This document shows positions 37,656 to 48,574 of a stretch of DNA of 64,000 bases, in pieces. The notes beneath the pieces are model-generated. The model saw only the letters and a program-made list of their open reading frames with translations, searched no databases and was not told where the DNA came from. This stretch comes from Saprospiraceae bacterium (GTDB lineage: Bacteria; Bacteroidota; Bacteroidia; Chitinophagales; Saprospiraceae): the NCBI GenBank assembly GCA_027080725.1, contig JALWRC010000015.1:28463-92462 (forward strand), written 5' to 3'. The translations under genes and the position numbers were made by a program. Positions within the stretch are counted from its first letter, which is position 1, and every line of letters begins with the position of its first letter.

Positions 37656-37674
37656 AATAATGATTTTCATTATC
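37656..37674. promoter_or_regulatory. Fur-box-like palindrome over the -33 region of the cbb3 operon
   Basis: AATAATGATTTTCATTATC matches the classical 19-bp Fur box at 16 of 19 positions and contains a perfect 7-bp inverted repeat (ATAATGA / TCATTAT, 3-bp centre). It lies 18 bp upstream of the -7 element. Confidence 0.55.
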
Positions 37675-37684
37675 CAAAAAATTG

Positions 37685-37714
37685 ACATTTGTAAGTTTTT
37701 ACTATTACAAATGT
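37685..37714. promoter_or_regulatory. Second perfect inverted repeat upstream of the cbb3 operon
   Basis: ACATTTGTAA (37685-37694) and TTACAAATGT (37705-37714), 10-bp perfect arms with a 10-bp spacer, beginning 10 bp beyond the Fur-like box. No T-run follows, so an operator is more likely than a ccoI terminator. Confidence 0.5.
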
Positions 37715-37780
37715 ACTTTAGGGTGGTTTGGTGGTACTTATGTGATCATCATTACAGTAATTCGCCCTTTTTCACTCTGA

Positions 37781-37790
37781 TATGAAATGG
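37781..37790 (+). repeat. TATGAAATGG word, copy 6 (intergenic)
   Basis: The only intergenic copy besides the palindrome pair; followed by T. Confidence 0.7.
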
Positions 37791-37836
37791 TCGAAATAGG
37801 TGGATATAACCCTATTCGGAATAACTTAAACCATTA

Positions 37837-37846
37837 GTGCTCCAGG
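37837..37846 (+). repeat. GTGCTCCAGG intergenic word, copy 2
   Basis: 127 bp after the ccoI stop; shares AGTGCTCCAGGAA with the copy at 62743. Confidence 0.4.
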
Positions 37847-37972
37847 AATACATCTCCTGTACTTTCAATGGGTAATTTGAAAACAAGAAAACCGATTAGA
37901 CAACATAAAAGGGATTGCGACCCGGCACAAGATTCAACGATTTCATACCCGATAAATCTATGATTGTATCGT

Positions 37973-40354
37973 TTAAATCCAATGGCGTTTTTCATAAAAA
38001 TGTAGTGAAACGGTAGTCAAAATCACTACGGAAATCGAGCTGAGGGGCATCAGGATAGCTGCCACCAAAGGGGTCAATTGATCGGTGACGGCAAAGTACA
38101 TCCCTATTCCATTATACAGCAACGAAAAGGCATAACTCCAGCGCAGTACACGAACACTAAACGACCCCAAATCTAAAAGTATAGGGAGTTTTGACAATAC
38201 AGCTGCATTCAATATAACATCAGATGCCGGTGAGAAATTATAAATATTCTCGGTGACCACTACCCCTACGTCGCTTGCCTTCAGTGCTCCGGCATCATTT
38301 AATCCATCTCCCAACATCATCACCGTGCCCTCTTTCTCTTGAATTGCTTTTACATACTTGAGTTTGTCGATGGGCTTTTGGTTAAAATGTATATTGGATG
38401 GAGAAAAGAAGGCGTTTAATGCTTCTTCCTCGGCGTTATTATCTCCCGATACTAAGTGCAATTGGTACTTATCCTTTAATAATTTATGCGCTTGAACAAA
38501 ACCAGTTCGATAGACATTCTGGAGAATAAAATACCCCAATACACGATCACCCTGAGCGAAATATGTCCGGGTCTCCGTTAGGTGTCCTGTTGCCATTCCG
38601 ACCCACTCTGCAGAACCCAATCGATAGGATACACCTTCCACTTTTGTTTGTATCCCAAGACCGGGTTGTTCTTCAAAATCCTCAATTTGGCACGAGTTGC
38701 CTCCTTGTTCTTTTACAAACTGTTGGATAGCTACACTAACCGGATGCATCGAATTGCGCGCCATGGTAAAGACAATATTCTTCTGCTTTTGGGACAGGCC
38801 AACTCCTTCAAAATGAACTTTTGCTTTATGATTGTACGTAATGGTCCCGGTCTTGTCAAAAACAATATCTGTAACTTTGGACAATTGTTCGACTACCGAT
38901 GTATTCTTTATATACATCTTGTGTCTTCCCGCTACACGCATGGCGTTGCCAAAAGCAAAAGGGATGGCGAGGGCCAAAGCACATGGACAAGCTACGATTA
39001 ACACGGAGGTGAGGACATTGATAATCCGGTATGGGTCGATAAAATACCAAGCTCCCCCCGCAATAATAGCGATGGTAATGACACCAACGATAAAATAAGT
39101 ACTCAACCGATCCGTCCATTCCTGCAAGCTGTCTCGTACTTTCTTTTGAAATACTTTTTGGTTCCAAAGGCGGGTCAAATAACTCTGCTTCACTTGTTTT
39201 GTAGCTTTAACAGTGATTATGCCTCCGAGTTGCTTGCCTCCTGCAAAAAGCTCATCTCCAACTTCTTTGAATACAGGTTTGGATTCTCCGGTCACAAAAC
39301 TATAATCGATCCGTGCTTTCCCCTCTATCAATTTGGCATCTGTGGGGATAATTTCTTCATTGCGTATCCTTAAGACATCCCCTTTTTCTATTCTTGATAT
39401 TGGAATCATGGTCTCTTCCTTTCCGTGGACCTTCATAACGGCCATCGGAAAATAGGACTTATAATCTCGTTCAAAGGAAAGAGCTTGATACGTCCAATTC
39501 TGAAACCACTTTCCAATCAAAAGAAAAAAAGCAAAACCTGCAAAGGAGTCCATATACCCCGGCCCATTACCCATAATTATGTCATACAAACTCCTTAGAT
39601 ATAAGCTGATAATACCGATTGAAATCGGTACGTCCAAATTGACCGTTTTGGCTCGGATAGCTTTAAATCCGGAAATCAAGTAATCTCGTAACGAGTATAG
39701 TAATACAGGAATAGACAGAGCGAGAATAATATAACTAAATACCGGTCTAAACCCGGTGGCAAAAGAGTCGTCAACGCTCACATACTCAGGAAAACTCATC
39801 AACATGATATTGCCAAAGGCAAATCCGGCCACTGCCAATTGCAGGTAAAATCTCGTCTTTAGTCCAGGAGTAGAAGTATCTCTCTTTCCAAATTTTGGTG
39901 GGTAACCGATTTTGTCTAATAAAACGGCTAATTCCCGAAAGGATATTTTTGAGATATTGAAAGTGATATAGCACTCTTTTTTTACAAAGTGTACCTCAGA
40001 GTTGAGCACTCCTTCGTGTATCTTATACAAGTGCTCCAAAAGCCAAATACAGGAACTACAGTGTATCTCCGGCAAAAATAATCGCACACGTCTGATATCC
40101 CCTTGTTTAAACTCAAACAACTCTTCTGTGATTTCCTCACTCTCCAAAAACTGATACTTAACGGCGTCTTGTGATTCCGGGCGAATTCCAGGTTGAGTAT
40201 TGTATTTATAATAGCCACCCAGATTATTTGTTTGTAGGATTTCATATACGGAGCGACAACCATTGCAGCAAAACGGATGCTCCTCATATATGATGGGATC
40301 CGGCCCACAGTCATCACCGCAATGAAAACACGCTATTTTATCTTGTTTCTTGAT
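37973..40354 (-). CDS. ccoI: Copper-transporting P-type ATPase CcoI, with non-canonical start
   Basis: Copper pump for cbb3 assembly. From 40354 the protein has 793 residues. Domains are an N-terminal metal-binding domain (CFHCGDDCG, then FCCNGCRSVYEIL, about 9-40), an HMA domain with EIHCSSCIWLLE, TGE in VTGESKPVF, CPC in IVACPCALALAIP, DKTGT in VFDKTGTITYN, MHPVS, and GDGLNDAGAL. The first TTG lies at 40147 and would cut off the first domain. Between an in-frame stop (40486-40484) and that TTG there is no ATG, GTG, CTG or TTG codon. The ATC at 40354 would give a natural start (then KKQDKIACFHCG), so I place it there. An AUC start, a rare start codon or a sequencing error are all possible. 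Confidence 0.85.
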   Translation of the reverse strand: MKKQDKIACFHCGDDCGPDPIIYEEHPFCCNGCRSVYEILQTNNLGGYYKYNTQPGIRPESQDAVKYQFLESEEITEELFEFKQGDIRRVRLFLPEIHCSSCIWLLEHLYKIHEGVLNSEVHFVKKECYITFNISKISFRELAVLLDKIGYPPKFGKRDTSTPGLKTRFYLQLAVAGFAFGNIMLMSFPEYVSVDDSFATGFRPVFSYIILALSIPVLLYSLRDYLISGFKAIRAKTVNLDVPISIGIISLYLRSLYDIIMGNGPGYMDSFAGFAFFLLIGKWFQNWTYQALSFERDYKSYFPMAVMKVHGKEETMIPISRIEKGDVLRIRNEEIIPTDAKLIEGKARIDYSFVTGESKPVFKEVGDELFAGGKQLGGIITVKATKQVKQSYLTRLWNQKVFQKKVRDSLQEWTDRLSTYFIVGVITIAIIAGGAWYFIDPYRIINVLTSVLIVACPCALALAIPFAFGNAMRVAGRHKMYIKNTSVVEQLSKVTDIVFDKTGTITYNHKAKVHFEGVGLSQKQKNIVFTMARNSMHPVSVAIQQFVKEQGGNSCQIEDFEEQPGLGIQTKVEGVSYRLGSAEWVGMATGHLTETRTYFAQGDRVLGYFILQNVYRTGFVQAHKLLKDKYQLHLVSGDNNAEEEALNAFFSPSNIHFNQKPIDKLKYVKAIQEKEGTVMMLGDGLNDAGALKASDVGVVVTENIYNFSPASDVILNAAVLSKLPILLDLGSFSVRVLRWSYAFSLLYNGIGMYFAVTDQLTPLVAAILMPLSSISVVILTTVSLHFYEKRHWI

Positions 40355-40538
40355 ATGAAATATCTCTATTCTTGAATCTAAGTAATCTATCCGGTAGAAA
40401 TAGCAATTCCCTAATCTATTGAGTAAGTGTATGAGAGAAAACTCTTCAAAACTAAGAATGTGTCCTTTAATGGTCCTTTCATTTTATAACATTTAACTGT
40501 TTTCCAGCGGACACTACATAAAATCCATTGGTACAACA

Positions 40539-42002
40539 CTAAGATACACGACTTGGTTTTGTGTTTCGAAAGCGAATATCCACACCGACGATAATCGCCA
40601 GATTCAAAAAGAAAACAGGACCGACTTTGACGGTTTCTATCATATCATTTATCAATAAAATAGACAGTATGGCCACATGAGACATTAATGCGGCCATCAC
40701 CAGTAATTTGTAACCATACTCACGAATAGAGTGGTACAAACGCTCTCCATAAATAAGTACAAAAAGGCTCATTACCAAAAAAATAATCAATCCGAGAATC
40801 CCTTGTTCGACAGTTGTCATTAAGTAATAATTATGGATTCCGGACTTCTCCGGATTATCACTGACATAGGTTTCAAAAGCGCGAATAGTATAAGGGCGAT
40901 AGTTGGGGTAAAATCCATTGGGTCCAAACCCCATCCAAGGATGGTCTCTGATCATCCGAAATCCTGCAACCCAACGATAAACGCGCTCCATAGTCGATAT
41001 ATCCCTTAACTTATAGGTGGCTGAAAGAAGGGATTCGAAGTCTTTGTGGGCCACAGTCTGTTCGAAATTAGGTGCGTACTTGAGATACCTATTATTCTTT
41101 ATCAAACTCGAAATCCAAAGTGTAGACAGAATCAATGTCAATACCAATGCGTACTTCATCCAACGGTATTTGATCAAATAATACGCCGCTACAATTAAGC
41201 CCAATGATACAAAAGCTGCACGCGTATAGGAAAAAAAAATGCCGGCTATAAGTATAAGAAAAGAATAAACTAGTGCTGCCTTAATGTAAAAATTGGTGGT
41301 TTGTGGAAGTTTGTAGTAATACCACACGAAAGGGATAAAGACCACCAATAATGAAGCATAATCTACATGATTGCGAAAAAAAGGGTTGATTACATAATTG
41401 GCAGACATAAAGGTAAACCCCATTATAGCATGCTTTACTAATATGACAGATACAATAAAAGTCAATGGTACCAATATCGTTATCACTAATCTTTTGTAAT
41501 CTTTTAGTGACCTCAGAAGATAAAGAGAGCCCATGTAAAAGGTAACAATATACCATGTTTTAGCAAGTAGAAATTTGATTGCAATAACAAAATTTTCAGC
41601 AACTAAAGCCGTTAGTCCAATCCATAAAAAGTGTAATATTAAAAAGATGGATATAGGGTGCAAAAGATAGTCAGCCCGTACGGACCGAAAATGCTTAATA
41701 CCCATAGTTATCAATCCAAACATAAGGAGAGCTATCAAGGGCTCTGTAGGTAAATCGGTGCTCAGACCATTTTGAAATGAATACTGAATAGATATTGGGA
41801 TGGTCGCCCATAGCAAATAGTACACTACCTTAATATCGAGGATAAAGACCCCTATGACTAATACCACAAAGGGAATAGATAAAAATAACAGCCGGTTTTC
41901 AAGCACGTATCCGACCTCTGCCATAAAAAATACGATAGCGAGTAGATAAAAAAAAGCCGTGTAGGTCTTGTCTAAATGCTTGGGAAAGAATGCATCAAGC
42001 AT
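40539..42002 (-). CDS. O-antigen ligase / Wzy-like polysaccharide membrane protein
   Basis: A polytopic protein with about 12 helices and the large periplasmic loop of the O-antigen ligase/polymerase family (loop about 325-385, with RWVAGFRMIRDHPWMGFGPN, the W-G-x-G-x-N motif). From the ATG at 42002 it has 487 residues and overlaps the Wzz-like gene by 8 bp; an upstream ATG at 42026 would add eight residues. Together the pair probably makes or ligates a surface glycan whose glycosyltransferases lie elsewhere. Ligase or polymerase cannot be told apart from sequence. Confidence 0.85.
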   Translation of the reverse strand: MLDAFFPKHLDKTYTAFFYLLAIVFFMAEVGYVLENRLLFLSIPFVVLVIGVFILDIKVVYYLLWATIPISIQYSFQNGLSTDLPTEPLIALLMFGLITMGIKHFRSVRADYLLHPISIFLILHFLWIGLTALVAENFVIAIKFLLAKTWYIVTFYMGSLYLLRSLKDYKRLVITILVPLTFIVSVILVKHAIMGFTFMSANYVINPFFRNHVDYASLLVVFIPFVWYYYKLPQTTNFYIKAALVYSFLILIAGIFFSYTRAAFVSLGLIVAAYYLIKYRWMKYALVLTLILSTLWISSLIKNNRYLKYAPNFEQTVAHKDFESLLSATYKLRDISTMERVYRWVAGFRMIRDHPWMGFGPNGFYPNYRPYTIRAFETYVSDNPEKSGIHNYYLMTTVEQGILGLIIFLVMSLFVLIYGERLYHSIREYGYKLLVMAALMSHVAILSILLINDMIETVKVGPVFFLNLAIIVGVDIRFRNTKPSRVS

Positions 42003-43116
42003 CGAAGACTTTTTTCCAGTCAACATTCCTATATGATTCTATCAGAAGAGCAATAATTACACTAAAAACAAAAGCTATTGCCATACTCATCAAAACTATA
42101 ATCATCCGTTTAGGTCTTGACTTGACAGTGGGAACAGAGGCGTTTTCAACTAAGTGAATAGCATAAAACGGGCTGGAAAAAACGGTTTTAAACTGTTCGT
42201 ATCTGATCTTGTCGTATCCTAATTGTTTGGAGGTAGCGTCGTACTGATTTTCGAGGTAGTCCACTATACCTTTTCCTTTGTTAAACCTGGATAAGTTATA
42301 AACACTCTTCGATTCCGGTAGAGTTAATTCGTCATATTTTTTCCGTAGACCTGTTAGTCGAGCTTGCAAGAACAAAATAGAATCTCGTCTTACCCCCCTT
42401 TGGTGTCGGAGAGAATTAAGTTTTGCTTCCAGTTCGATGAGCTTAGTCTCTGTCTCTGTTGCCATCTGAGAAAGTAACTCTGCTTGATTCTTAGTATCAA
42501 ATATCCCATATAATACGCGCACATTTCTCAAAGAGTCATCAATGGCATTGAGATAGCTCTGCTTTTGTTCGATGCTACTCTTGAATGTGTTGAGGACATT
42601 TTTTTGACTGGTTTTGACCAAATCCTGTGCAAGATAATTGATGCGGTCTCTCGCTGCATTTGCCATTTCAGCAGCTAAAAACTTATTCTTATCTTCCATA
42701 CTTAGCTCAATCGCATCGTACTCCGTCTTCTTTAGATTATAGTGGTCCGATATCATTTGTTTGATATGAAATTCAGACTTTGGGTCCGAAGTATCCAAAT
42801 CATAGTGCTGATAAAGATTAAAGGAGTCTATGAGAAACTCCGCTAACTCCGTCGAGAACCCAATAGTCAATAACCGGTCGATGTCTGTACCCGTACCGTA
42901 ATAATTGAGATCATAAGAAGAATACCCAAACACCCTGCTCGGTTTGGATAAGTCCGGACTTGCAGCATAAAAAGTTGTGGTTGCTTTATAGTAATTGGGG
43001 ATGGTGAGGGCTATCAAAGCACTTAAAATCCCAGCAATAATAGTGACGGTTAGGATGGGCTTGCGCCATTTGTATAATAGCCCTATAACATCGACGAGGT
43101 TTTTTGGTGAATTCAT
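41995..43116 (-). CDS. Wzz-type chain-length / polysaccharide co-polymerase protein
   Basis: Inner-membrane protein with helices near both termini (about 20-40 and 345-367) and a periplasmic coiled coil between (about 150-300, for example DSLRNVRVLYGIFDTKNQAE and ETETKLIELEAKLNS). The start MNSPKNLVDVIGLLYKWRK at 43116 fits better than the upstream ATG at 43155. No tyrosine-kinase domain is fused. The downstream ligase-like gene overlaps it by 8 bp. Confidence 0.87.
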   Translation of the reverse strand: MNSPKNLVDVIGLLYKWRKPILTVTIIAGILSALIALTIPNYYKATTTFYAASPDLSKPSRVFGYSSYDLNYYGTGTDIDRLLTIGFSTELAEFLIDSFNLYQHYDLDTSDPKSEFHIKQMISDHYNLKKTEYDAIELSMEDKNKFLAAEMANAARDRINYLAQDLVKTSQKNVLNTFKSSIEQKQSYLNAIDDSLRNVRVLYGIFDTKNQAELLSQMATETETKLIELEAKLNSLRHQRGVRRDSILFLQARLTGLRKKYDELTLPESKSVYNLSRFNKGKGIVDYLENQYDATSKQLGYDKIRYEQFKTVFSSPFYAIHLVENASVPTVKSRPKRMIIVLMSMAIAFVFSVIIALLIESYRNVDWKKVFDA

Positions 43117-43450
43117 TCGCTTTGTATAATTCGCGCAAAAGTAATTAAAAATCAAGAAAGCATCATTAACAAAAAATATTGTTTTTAGCCCATTCTCGAA
43201 TTACCTGTAAAGCTATCAAACGCTATCTCATATCATAATATTTCGTCTTTTTGATCTTAATGGTTCTAAAGACCGGAGGGATTCTTTGATGATCAAAACA
43301 ATCATTAAAAAGTGAATTATGACGTTTTACTAACCCGAATAGACTCATACTGTCACATAAAACTGCAATTTTGTCAGTTTTTTTAGGGCGGCACACAAAT
43401 TGATACAAGGTAGCGTGCAAGCTTTTTATTTAACAAAAATAATATTTCAT
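43117..43450. other. Intergenic region upstream of groES
   Basis: Contains the 22-bp repeat at 43284-43305 and an AT-rich stretch with TTTTGTCAG near 43372 that could hold a promoter. No CIRCE element (TTAGCACTC-N9-GAGTGCTAA) was seen. Confidence 0.45.
43284..43305. repeat. 22-bp repeat shared with 27171-27192
   Basis: One mismatch to the other copy. On the minus strand it opens a 26-codon-scale frame beginning MIVLIIKESLR. Confidence 0.5.
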
Positions 43451-43717
43451 ATGAAACCAATTGGAGATAGAGTCGTGGTTGAGCCTTTTGAGGCGGAAGA
43501 AAAGACCCAAGGAGGGATTATCATTCCCGATACCGTAAAGGAAAAGCCCCAAAAAGGGAAAGTTATTGCAGTGGGGCCCGGTAAAAAGGACCAAACGATG
43601 ACGGTTAAAACCGGAGATGTTGTTCTCTATGGCAAATATGCAGGTCAGGAGATCAATTACCAAGGGAAAGATTATCTCATCATGAGAGAGGATGATATTT
43701 TGGTCGTAATCGACTAA
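43451..43717 (+). CDS. groES: Co-chaperonin GroES
   Basis: An 88-residue lid protein of the GroEL chaperonin. [19 protein letters not shown] and the mobile loop ([18 protein letters not shown]) are typical. The ATG at 43451 is used rather than an upstream TTG at 43400. groEL follows 74 bp later. Confidence 0.97.
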   Translation: MKPIGDRVVVEPFEAEEKTQGGIIIPDTVKEKPQKGKVIAVGPGKKDQTMTVKTGDVVLYGKYAGQEINYQGKDYLIMREDDILVVID

Positions 43718-43788
43718 AATTCATCTGTTTGTAAGGGGAACACCCCACAATATTTTTATATTTCATAAACAAATAAAAACATATTTAA

Positions 43789-45423
<1,635 letters not shown>

Positions 45424-45442
45424 ACGCTTTCATGATAATTAC

Positions 45443-45478
45443 AAAAAGGGACGCCCATCAGGTGTCCCTTTTGTTTTG
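45443..45478 (+). terminator. Terminator after groEL
   Basis: AAAAGGGAC pairs with GTCCCTTTT across an 11-nt loop and is followed by GTTTTG. Confidence 0.75.
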
Positions 45479-45560
45479 TACCCAAATATGCTATAAGGTA
45501 AATCCAATCTCTTATATACCGGCTCTGAAATAGACCTCCCGGTCTGTATTTGATGGTCTA

Positions 45561-46070
45561 TCACACCAATCCCGGAGGCAAATCCATGGTCAACTCCCTT
45601 TTGTCGTGGTCGATATGAACAATCCATGGTTCGACCAAAGGGATGAGACATTCGCTCTTGTGACCACTGACAGAGACCTTGGCCATTATCTGTTGCGGGT
45701 ATTCCATAATATCTACGATAGTGCCGGTAAAAGTGTTATCGGTACCAATAATCTTATAACCGGTTAGTACGGGATAATAATGGTCTGACACCATCCCTCC
45801 GATACGCTCCCGCTCGACAAAAACCGGGGAATTGGCGTAATCGGCAGCGCTCTCCGGAGTATCGATGTACTTCAGTTTGATGATATAAGAACCGGGTTCA
45901 GATTCTTTGTAAGATTGGACTTTGTATGGCACCCGGCTTCCCATAATTTCTAAAAATAAAAATGATGATTCTTGCGACAGGATATCCCCTTCCGTCTCAA
46001 TCGTAATGCGCAAAGCGCCTCGATGCCCATGGGGTTTATGCACCCGGCCGATTTCGATTAAGTCCAACAT
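45561..46070 (-). CDS. rimM: 16S rRNA processing protein RimM
   Basis: A 169-residue ribosome maturation factor for the 30S head, with an N-terminal RimM barrel (DLIEIGRVHKPHGHRGALRI) and a PRC-type C-terminal domain (KSECLIPLVEPWIVHIDHDK). It starts 6 bp after the lipoprotein gene. Confidence 0.95.
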   Translation of the reverse strand: MLDLIEIGRVHKPHGHRGALRITIETEGDILSQESSFLFLEIMGSRVPYKVQSYKESEPGSYIIKLKYIDTPESAADYANSPVFVERERIGGMVSDHYYPVLTGYKIIGTDNTFTGTIVDIMEYPQQIMAKVSVSGHKSECLIPLVEPWIVHIDHDKRELTMDLPPGLV

Positions 46071-46076
46071 ATAATA

Positions 46077-46850
46077 TTATTGTACATGATACTCGAGAAG
46101 GGTCTGCTCGAGGAAAAAGCCCTCTTCGGCCCTGTCTGCAAATGGGATGCTCGGATCGGGAGAGGTATCTATGTCATGGAGTAATATCCACTTCTTATAA
46201 ACCAATCCCACCCCTTTAGCGTATTTGGAGTAGGCCTTTTGATAGTCAAATGAAGGAGGAGCATCCAGGGTATTATCCACTTCACGAACAGTGATGACAT
46301 CGTCATAGGAGACTCCACCAATTTTTTCCGGTTGTATTAAAGCAACATACCTGTAGGTCCATCCGTCAAATACCTGTTCTAAAATATCTTCGTGAACCAT
46401 AAGAGAGACATGTTCCCCGATGTGGGCATTACCCTCCCATCTTCTTCCTATTTTGACGGGGAAAGTGAGTTTTTGGAAGAGCAGATTGCCTTCATTACTC
46501 CAAGCTCCGACCTCATCCTTGGCAGCCCACCAACTATCCAAAGCCTTCCAGGGAGCCGAGTCAAATGCGCGCTGAAATCGTTCGACTTTAAAAGCATGGA
46601 TGTCATCTCCAAGGGAAAAGGTATCTGTAATAATCAGTTTGACGGTCGTATGAATCGTATCGTGTAGAACTTTGTTTTTTTCCAAATCGTAAATAATAGA
46701 ATCCACCTGATACACCCACCAATCCCCGATGTGCAAAGGAAAATAATCTGTTCCCAATACCTCCTCCACATCAATATTCTTAAAGGTTTGTTTTTGACAG
46801 GAAGTAAAAAGGGTAAAACTGATGAAAAATAAAAAAGCGATCTTATTCAT
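46077..46850 (-). CDS. Lipoprotein of unknown function
   Basis: A 257-residue lipoprotein (MNKIAFLFFISFTLFTSC, lipobox Cys18). Beta-strand-rich, starting DYFPLHIGDWWVYQVDSIIY, a pattern of Bacteroidota-wide hypothetical lipoproteins whose role is unknown. It lies between mnmA (21 bp) and rimM (6 bp), so it is cotranscribed with two RNA-maturation genes. I cannot assign a function. Confidence 0.75.
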   Translation of the reverse strand: MNKIAFLFFISFTLFTSCQKQTFKNIDVEEVLGTDYFPLHIGDWWVYQVDSIIYDLEKNKVLHDTIHTTVKLIITDTFSLGDDIHAFKVERFQRAFDSAPWKALDSWWAAKDEVGAWSNEGNLLFQKLTFPVKIGRRWEGNAHIGEHVSLMVHEDILEQVFDGWTYRYVALIQPEKIGGVSYDDVITVREVDNTLDAPPSFDYQKAYSKYAKGVGLVYKKWILLHDIDTSPDPSIPFADRAEEGFFLEQTLLEYHVQ

Positions 46851-46871
46851 AATAATCCTTTTGATTGTTAT

Positions 46872-47966
46872 TTATCTACTGATGATACCTCCGCCGATGA
46901 CATCCTCGCCGTCGTAGAAGACAGCGGATTGACCTGGAGCAATACCGCGCACCTCACCATAAAAGGTAACCTGCAATGTTCCATCTTCCTCCGTGGATAT
47001 TACCGCCGGAGTTCCCTTGTCCTGATAACGCACTTTGGCTATGAGCTCGCGCTCTACCGGCCATTCCGGGTATTTCATTAAGTTGGTTTTGTACACCTTC
47101 ATCGTGGTCTTGAGCAATTCTTCTGCCGGCCCGAGCGTGACGGTATTGGTATCCGGATCGATATGTGTGACATATATGGGCTCCCCTGTCGCAATCCCCA
47201 ATCCCCGTCTTTGCCCAATGGTGTAAAATGGATACCCTTCGTGTTGGCCCAATACTTTTCCGGTTTTGTCCACAAATACCCCACCGGATACCCTTTCTTC
47301 CAAGCCCTTCACCCGCCGTTTTAAAAAGCCGCGGTAGTCATTGTCCGGGACAAAGCATATTTCGTAACTCTCCCCCTTTTTTGATAATTCGGTATAACCC
47401 CGGTCTGCAGCTACCTGACGCACCTCCGTCTTGGTCATCTCTCCAAGCGGAAAGAGGGTACGACGGAGACAATCTTGAGAAAGTCCCCATAGGACATAGG
47501 ATTGATCCTTTAAATCATCCTTGGCTTTAGAAACATAATACCGCCCGTTCTTCTCGTGTTTTATCGCATAATGACCGGTGGCAATATAGGGACAGTCCAA
47601 CATATCTGCACGTTTGAGTAACGCCTCCCACTTGATATGCGTATTGCACAGAACACAGGGATTGGGGGTGCGCCCGGCGAGGTATTCCTCCACAAAATTG
47701 TCAATGACAAAATCACCAAATTCTTCTCTTATGTCGAGTATGAAATGGGGAAAACCCTCCTGAACTGCCAAAGCGCGCGCATCATTGATCGAATCGAGAC
47801 TACAACAGCCCGTCTCTTTTTTGCCCGTGTTGCCCATCTGGGCATAATCCCAGGTTTTCATCGTGATCCCTATGACTTCATACCCGGCTTCGTGCAACAA
47901 AAGCGCAGTCACGGTACTATCGATACCGCCACTCATGGCAACCAATACGCGTTCTTTCTTTCTCAT
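46872..47966 (-). CDS. mnmA: tRNA-specific 2-thiouridylase
   Basis: Installs the 2-thio group on U34 of Lys, Glu and Gln tRNAs. The 364-residue protein has the PP-loop LVAMSGGIDSTVTALLL, catalytic Cys in RTPNPCVLCNTHIKW (about 99) and the second Cys in GESYEICFVPDND (about 203). The insert with GCCSLDSINDARA is seen in a subset of MnmA. Its start codon lies four bases after the -7 promoter box. Confidence 0.96.
   Translation of the reverse strand: MRKKERVLVAMSGGIDSTVTALLLHEAGYEVIGITMKTWDYAQMGNTGKKETGCCSLDSINDARALAVQEGFPHFILDIREEFGDFVIDNFVEEYLAGRTPNPCVLCNTHIKWEALLKRADMLDCPYIATGHYAIKHEKNGRYYVSKAKDDLKDQSYVLWGLSQDCLRRTLFPLGEMTKTEVRQVAADRGYTELSKKGESYEICFVPDNDYRGFLKRRVKGLEERVSGGVFVDKTGKVLGQHEGYPFYTIGQRRGLGIATGEPIYVTHIDPDTNTVTLGPAEELLKTTMKVYKTNLMKYPEWPVERELIAKVRYQDKGTPAVISTEEDGTLQVTFYGEVRGIAPGQSAVFYDGEDVIGGGIISR
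47739..47748 (+). repeat. TATGAAATGG word, copy 7
   Basis: Inside mnmA; reads His-Phe-Ile on the gene strand. Followed by GG rather than T. Confidence 0.65.
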
Positions 47967-47970
47967 GGTG

Positions 47971-47978
47971 CAAAGATA
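47971..47978 (-). promoter_or_regulatory. -7 promoter element of mnmA (TATCTTTG)
   Basis: Perfect TAnnTTTG with only CACC between it and the ATG. Confidence 0.6.
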
Positions 47979-48085
47979 ACGACTTGCTTTAATATATATT
48001 GCGTTATATATTAATATTAACTATAATATATATAAAGAATACATTCGGGATTCTCCGTCATTGACCGGCCAATGGTCTATTGTCC

Positions 48086-48487
48086 CTACTCTTCTTCGTC
48101 GCCGGCCAACAGCAGTTTTCTTTCGTATAAAAATCCAAACCACTTGATCACCTTTCTCACATCTTTGGGATAAACACGGGTTTTGTCATAATCGGGAACG
48201 ATATCCTCAAAGTATTCCATAATCTCTGTTTCCGGGGCTTTGGGGTTGGGGACGGGATTGTCCTCCAATTGTTCGATCATTCTTCTGAAGATGACTTTCA
48301 TCTCTACCGAATCGGTCACCGTATAGATAGACACAGACTCCAAGGGGGTGATGTGGTGTTTTCTCACAGAGACAAAACGCCTTTTATCCGTATCATAATC
48401 TTGTATAATTAATCCGTTAGAACGCGGTGTCACCAGCTTATACAATCCGGGGAGTCCACTCACAGAAACGACATCTTTTAAACTCAT
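48086..48487 (-). CDS. DUF5606 protein
   Basis: A 133-residue protein starting SLKDVVSVSGLPGLYKLVTP, with DYDTDKRRFVSVRKHHITP (about 30-48) and the tail FEDIVPDYDKTRVYPKDVRK. This is the conserved DUF5606 family of Bacteroidota. Function is unknown. It stands between mnmA and the E1 gene. Confidence 0.88.
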   Translation of the reverse strand: MSLKDVVSVSGLPGLYKLVTPRSNGLIIQDYDTDKRRFVSVRKHHITPLESVSIYTVTDSVEMKVIFRRMIEQLEDNPVPNPKAPETEIMEYFEDIVPDYDKTRVYPKDVRKVIKWFGFLYERKLLLAGDEEE

Positions 48488-48574
48488 AGTTATTTTTAAT
48501 TATTAAAGCTAAATACAAATGGTTACAGCCCTATGGCCCCTATCCGGTAATGGCAGATGGGATTAATGTCCCTC

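Larger units (their letters stand above)
37607..37972. other. Intergenic region between ccoI and ccoS
   Basis: Holds the promoter, two palindromes, one TATGAAATGG word (37781-37790) and one GTGCTCCAGG word (37837-37846). No small gene or RNA was recognised. Confidence 0.5.

Noticed and set aside
40145..40147. TTG as the start of ccoI
   Set aside because: It removes 69 residues including the conserved N-terminal metal-binding Cys motif.
43372..43399. Possible sigma-54 promoter before groES (GGCAC..TTGA)
   Set aside because: The -12 element lacks the GC, so the match is not convincing.
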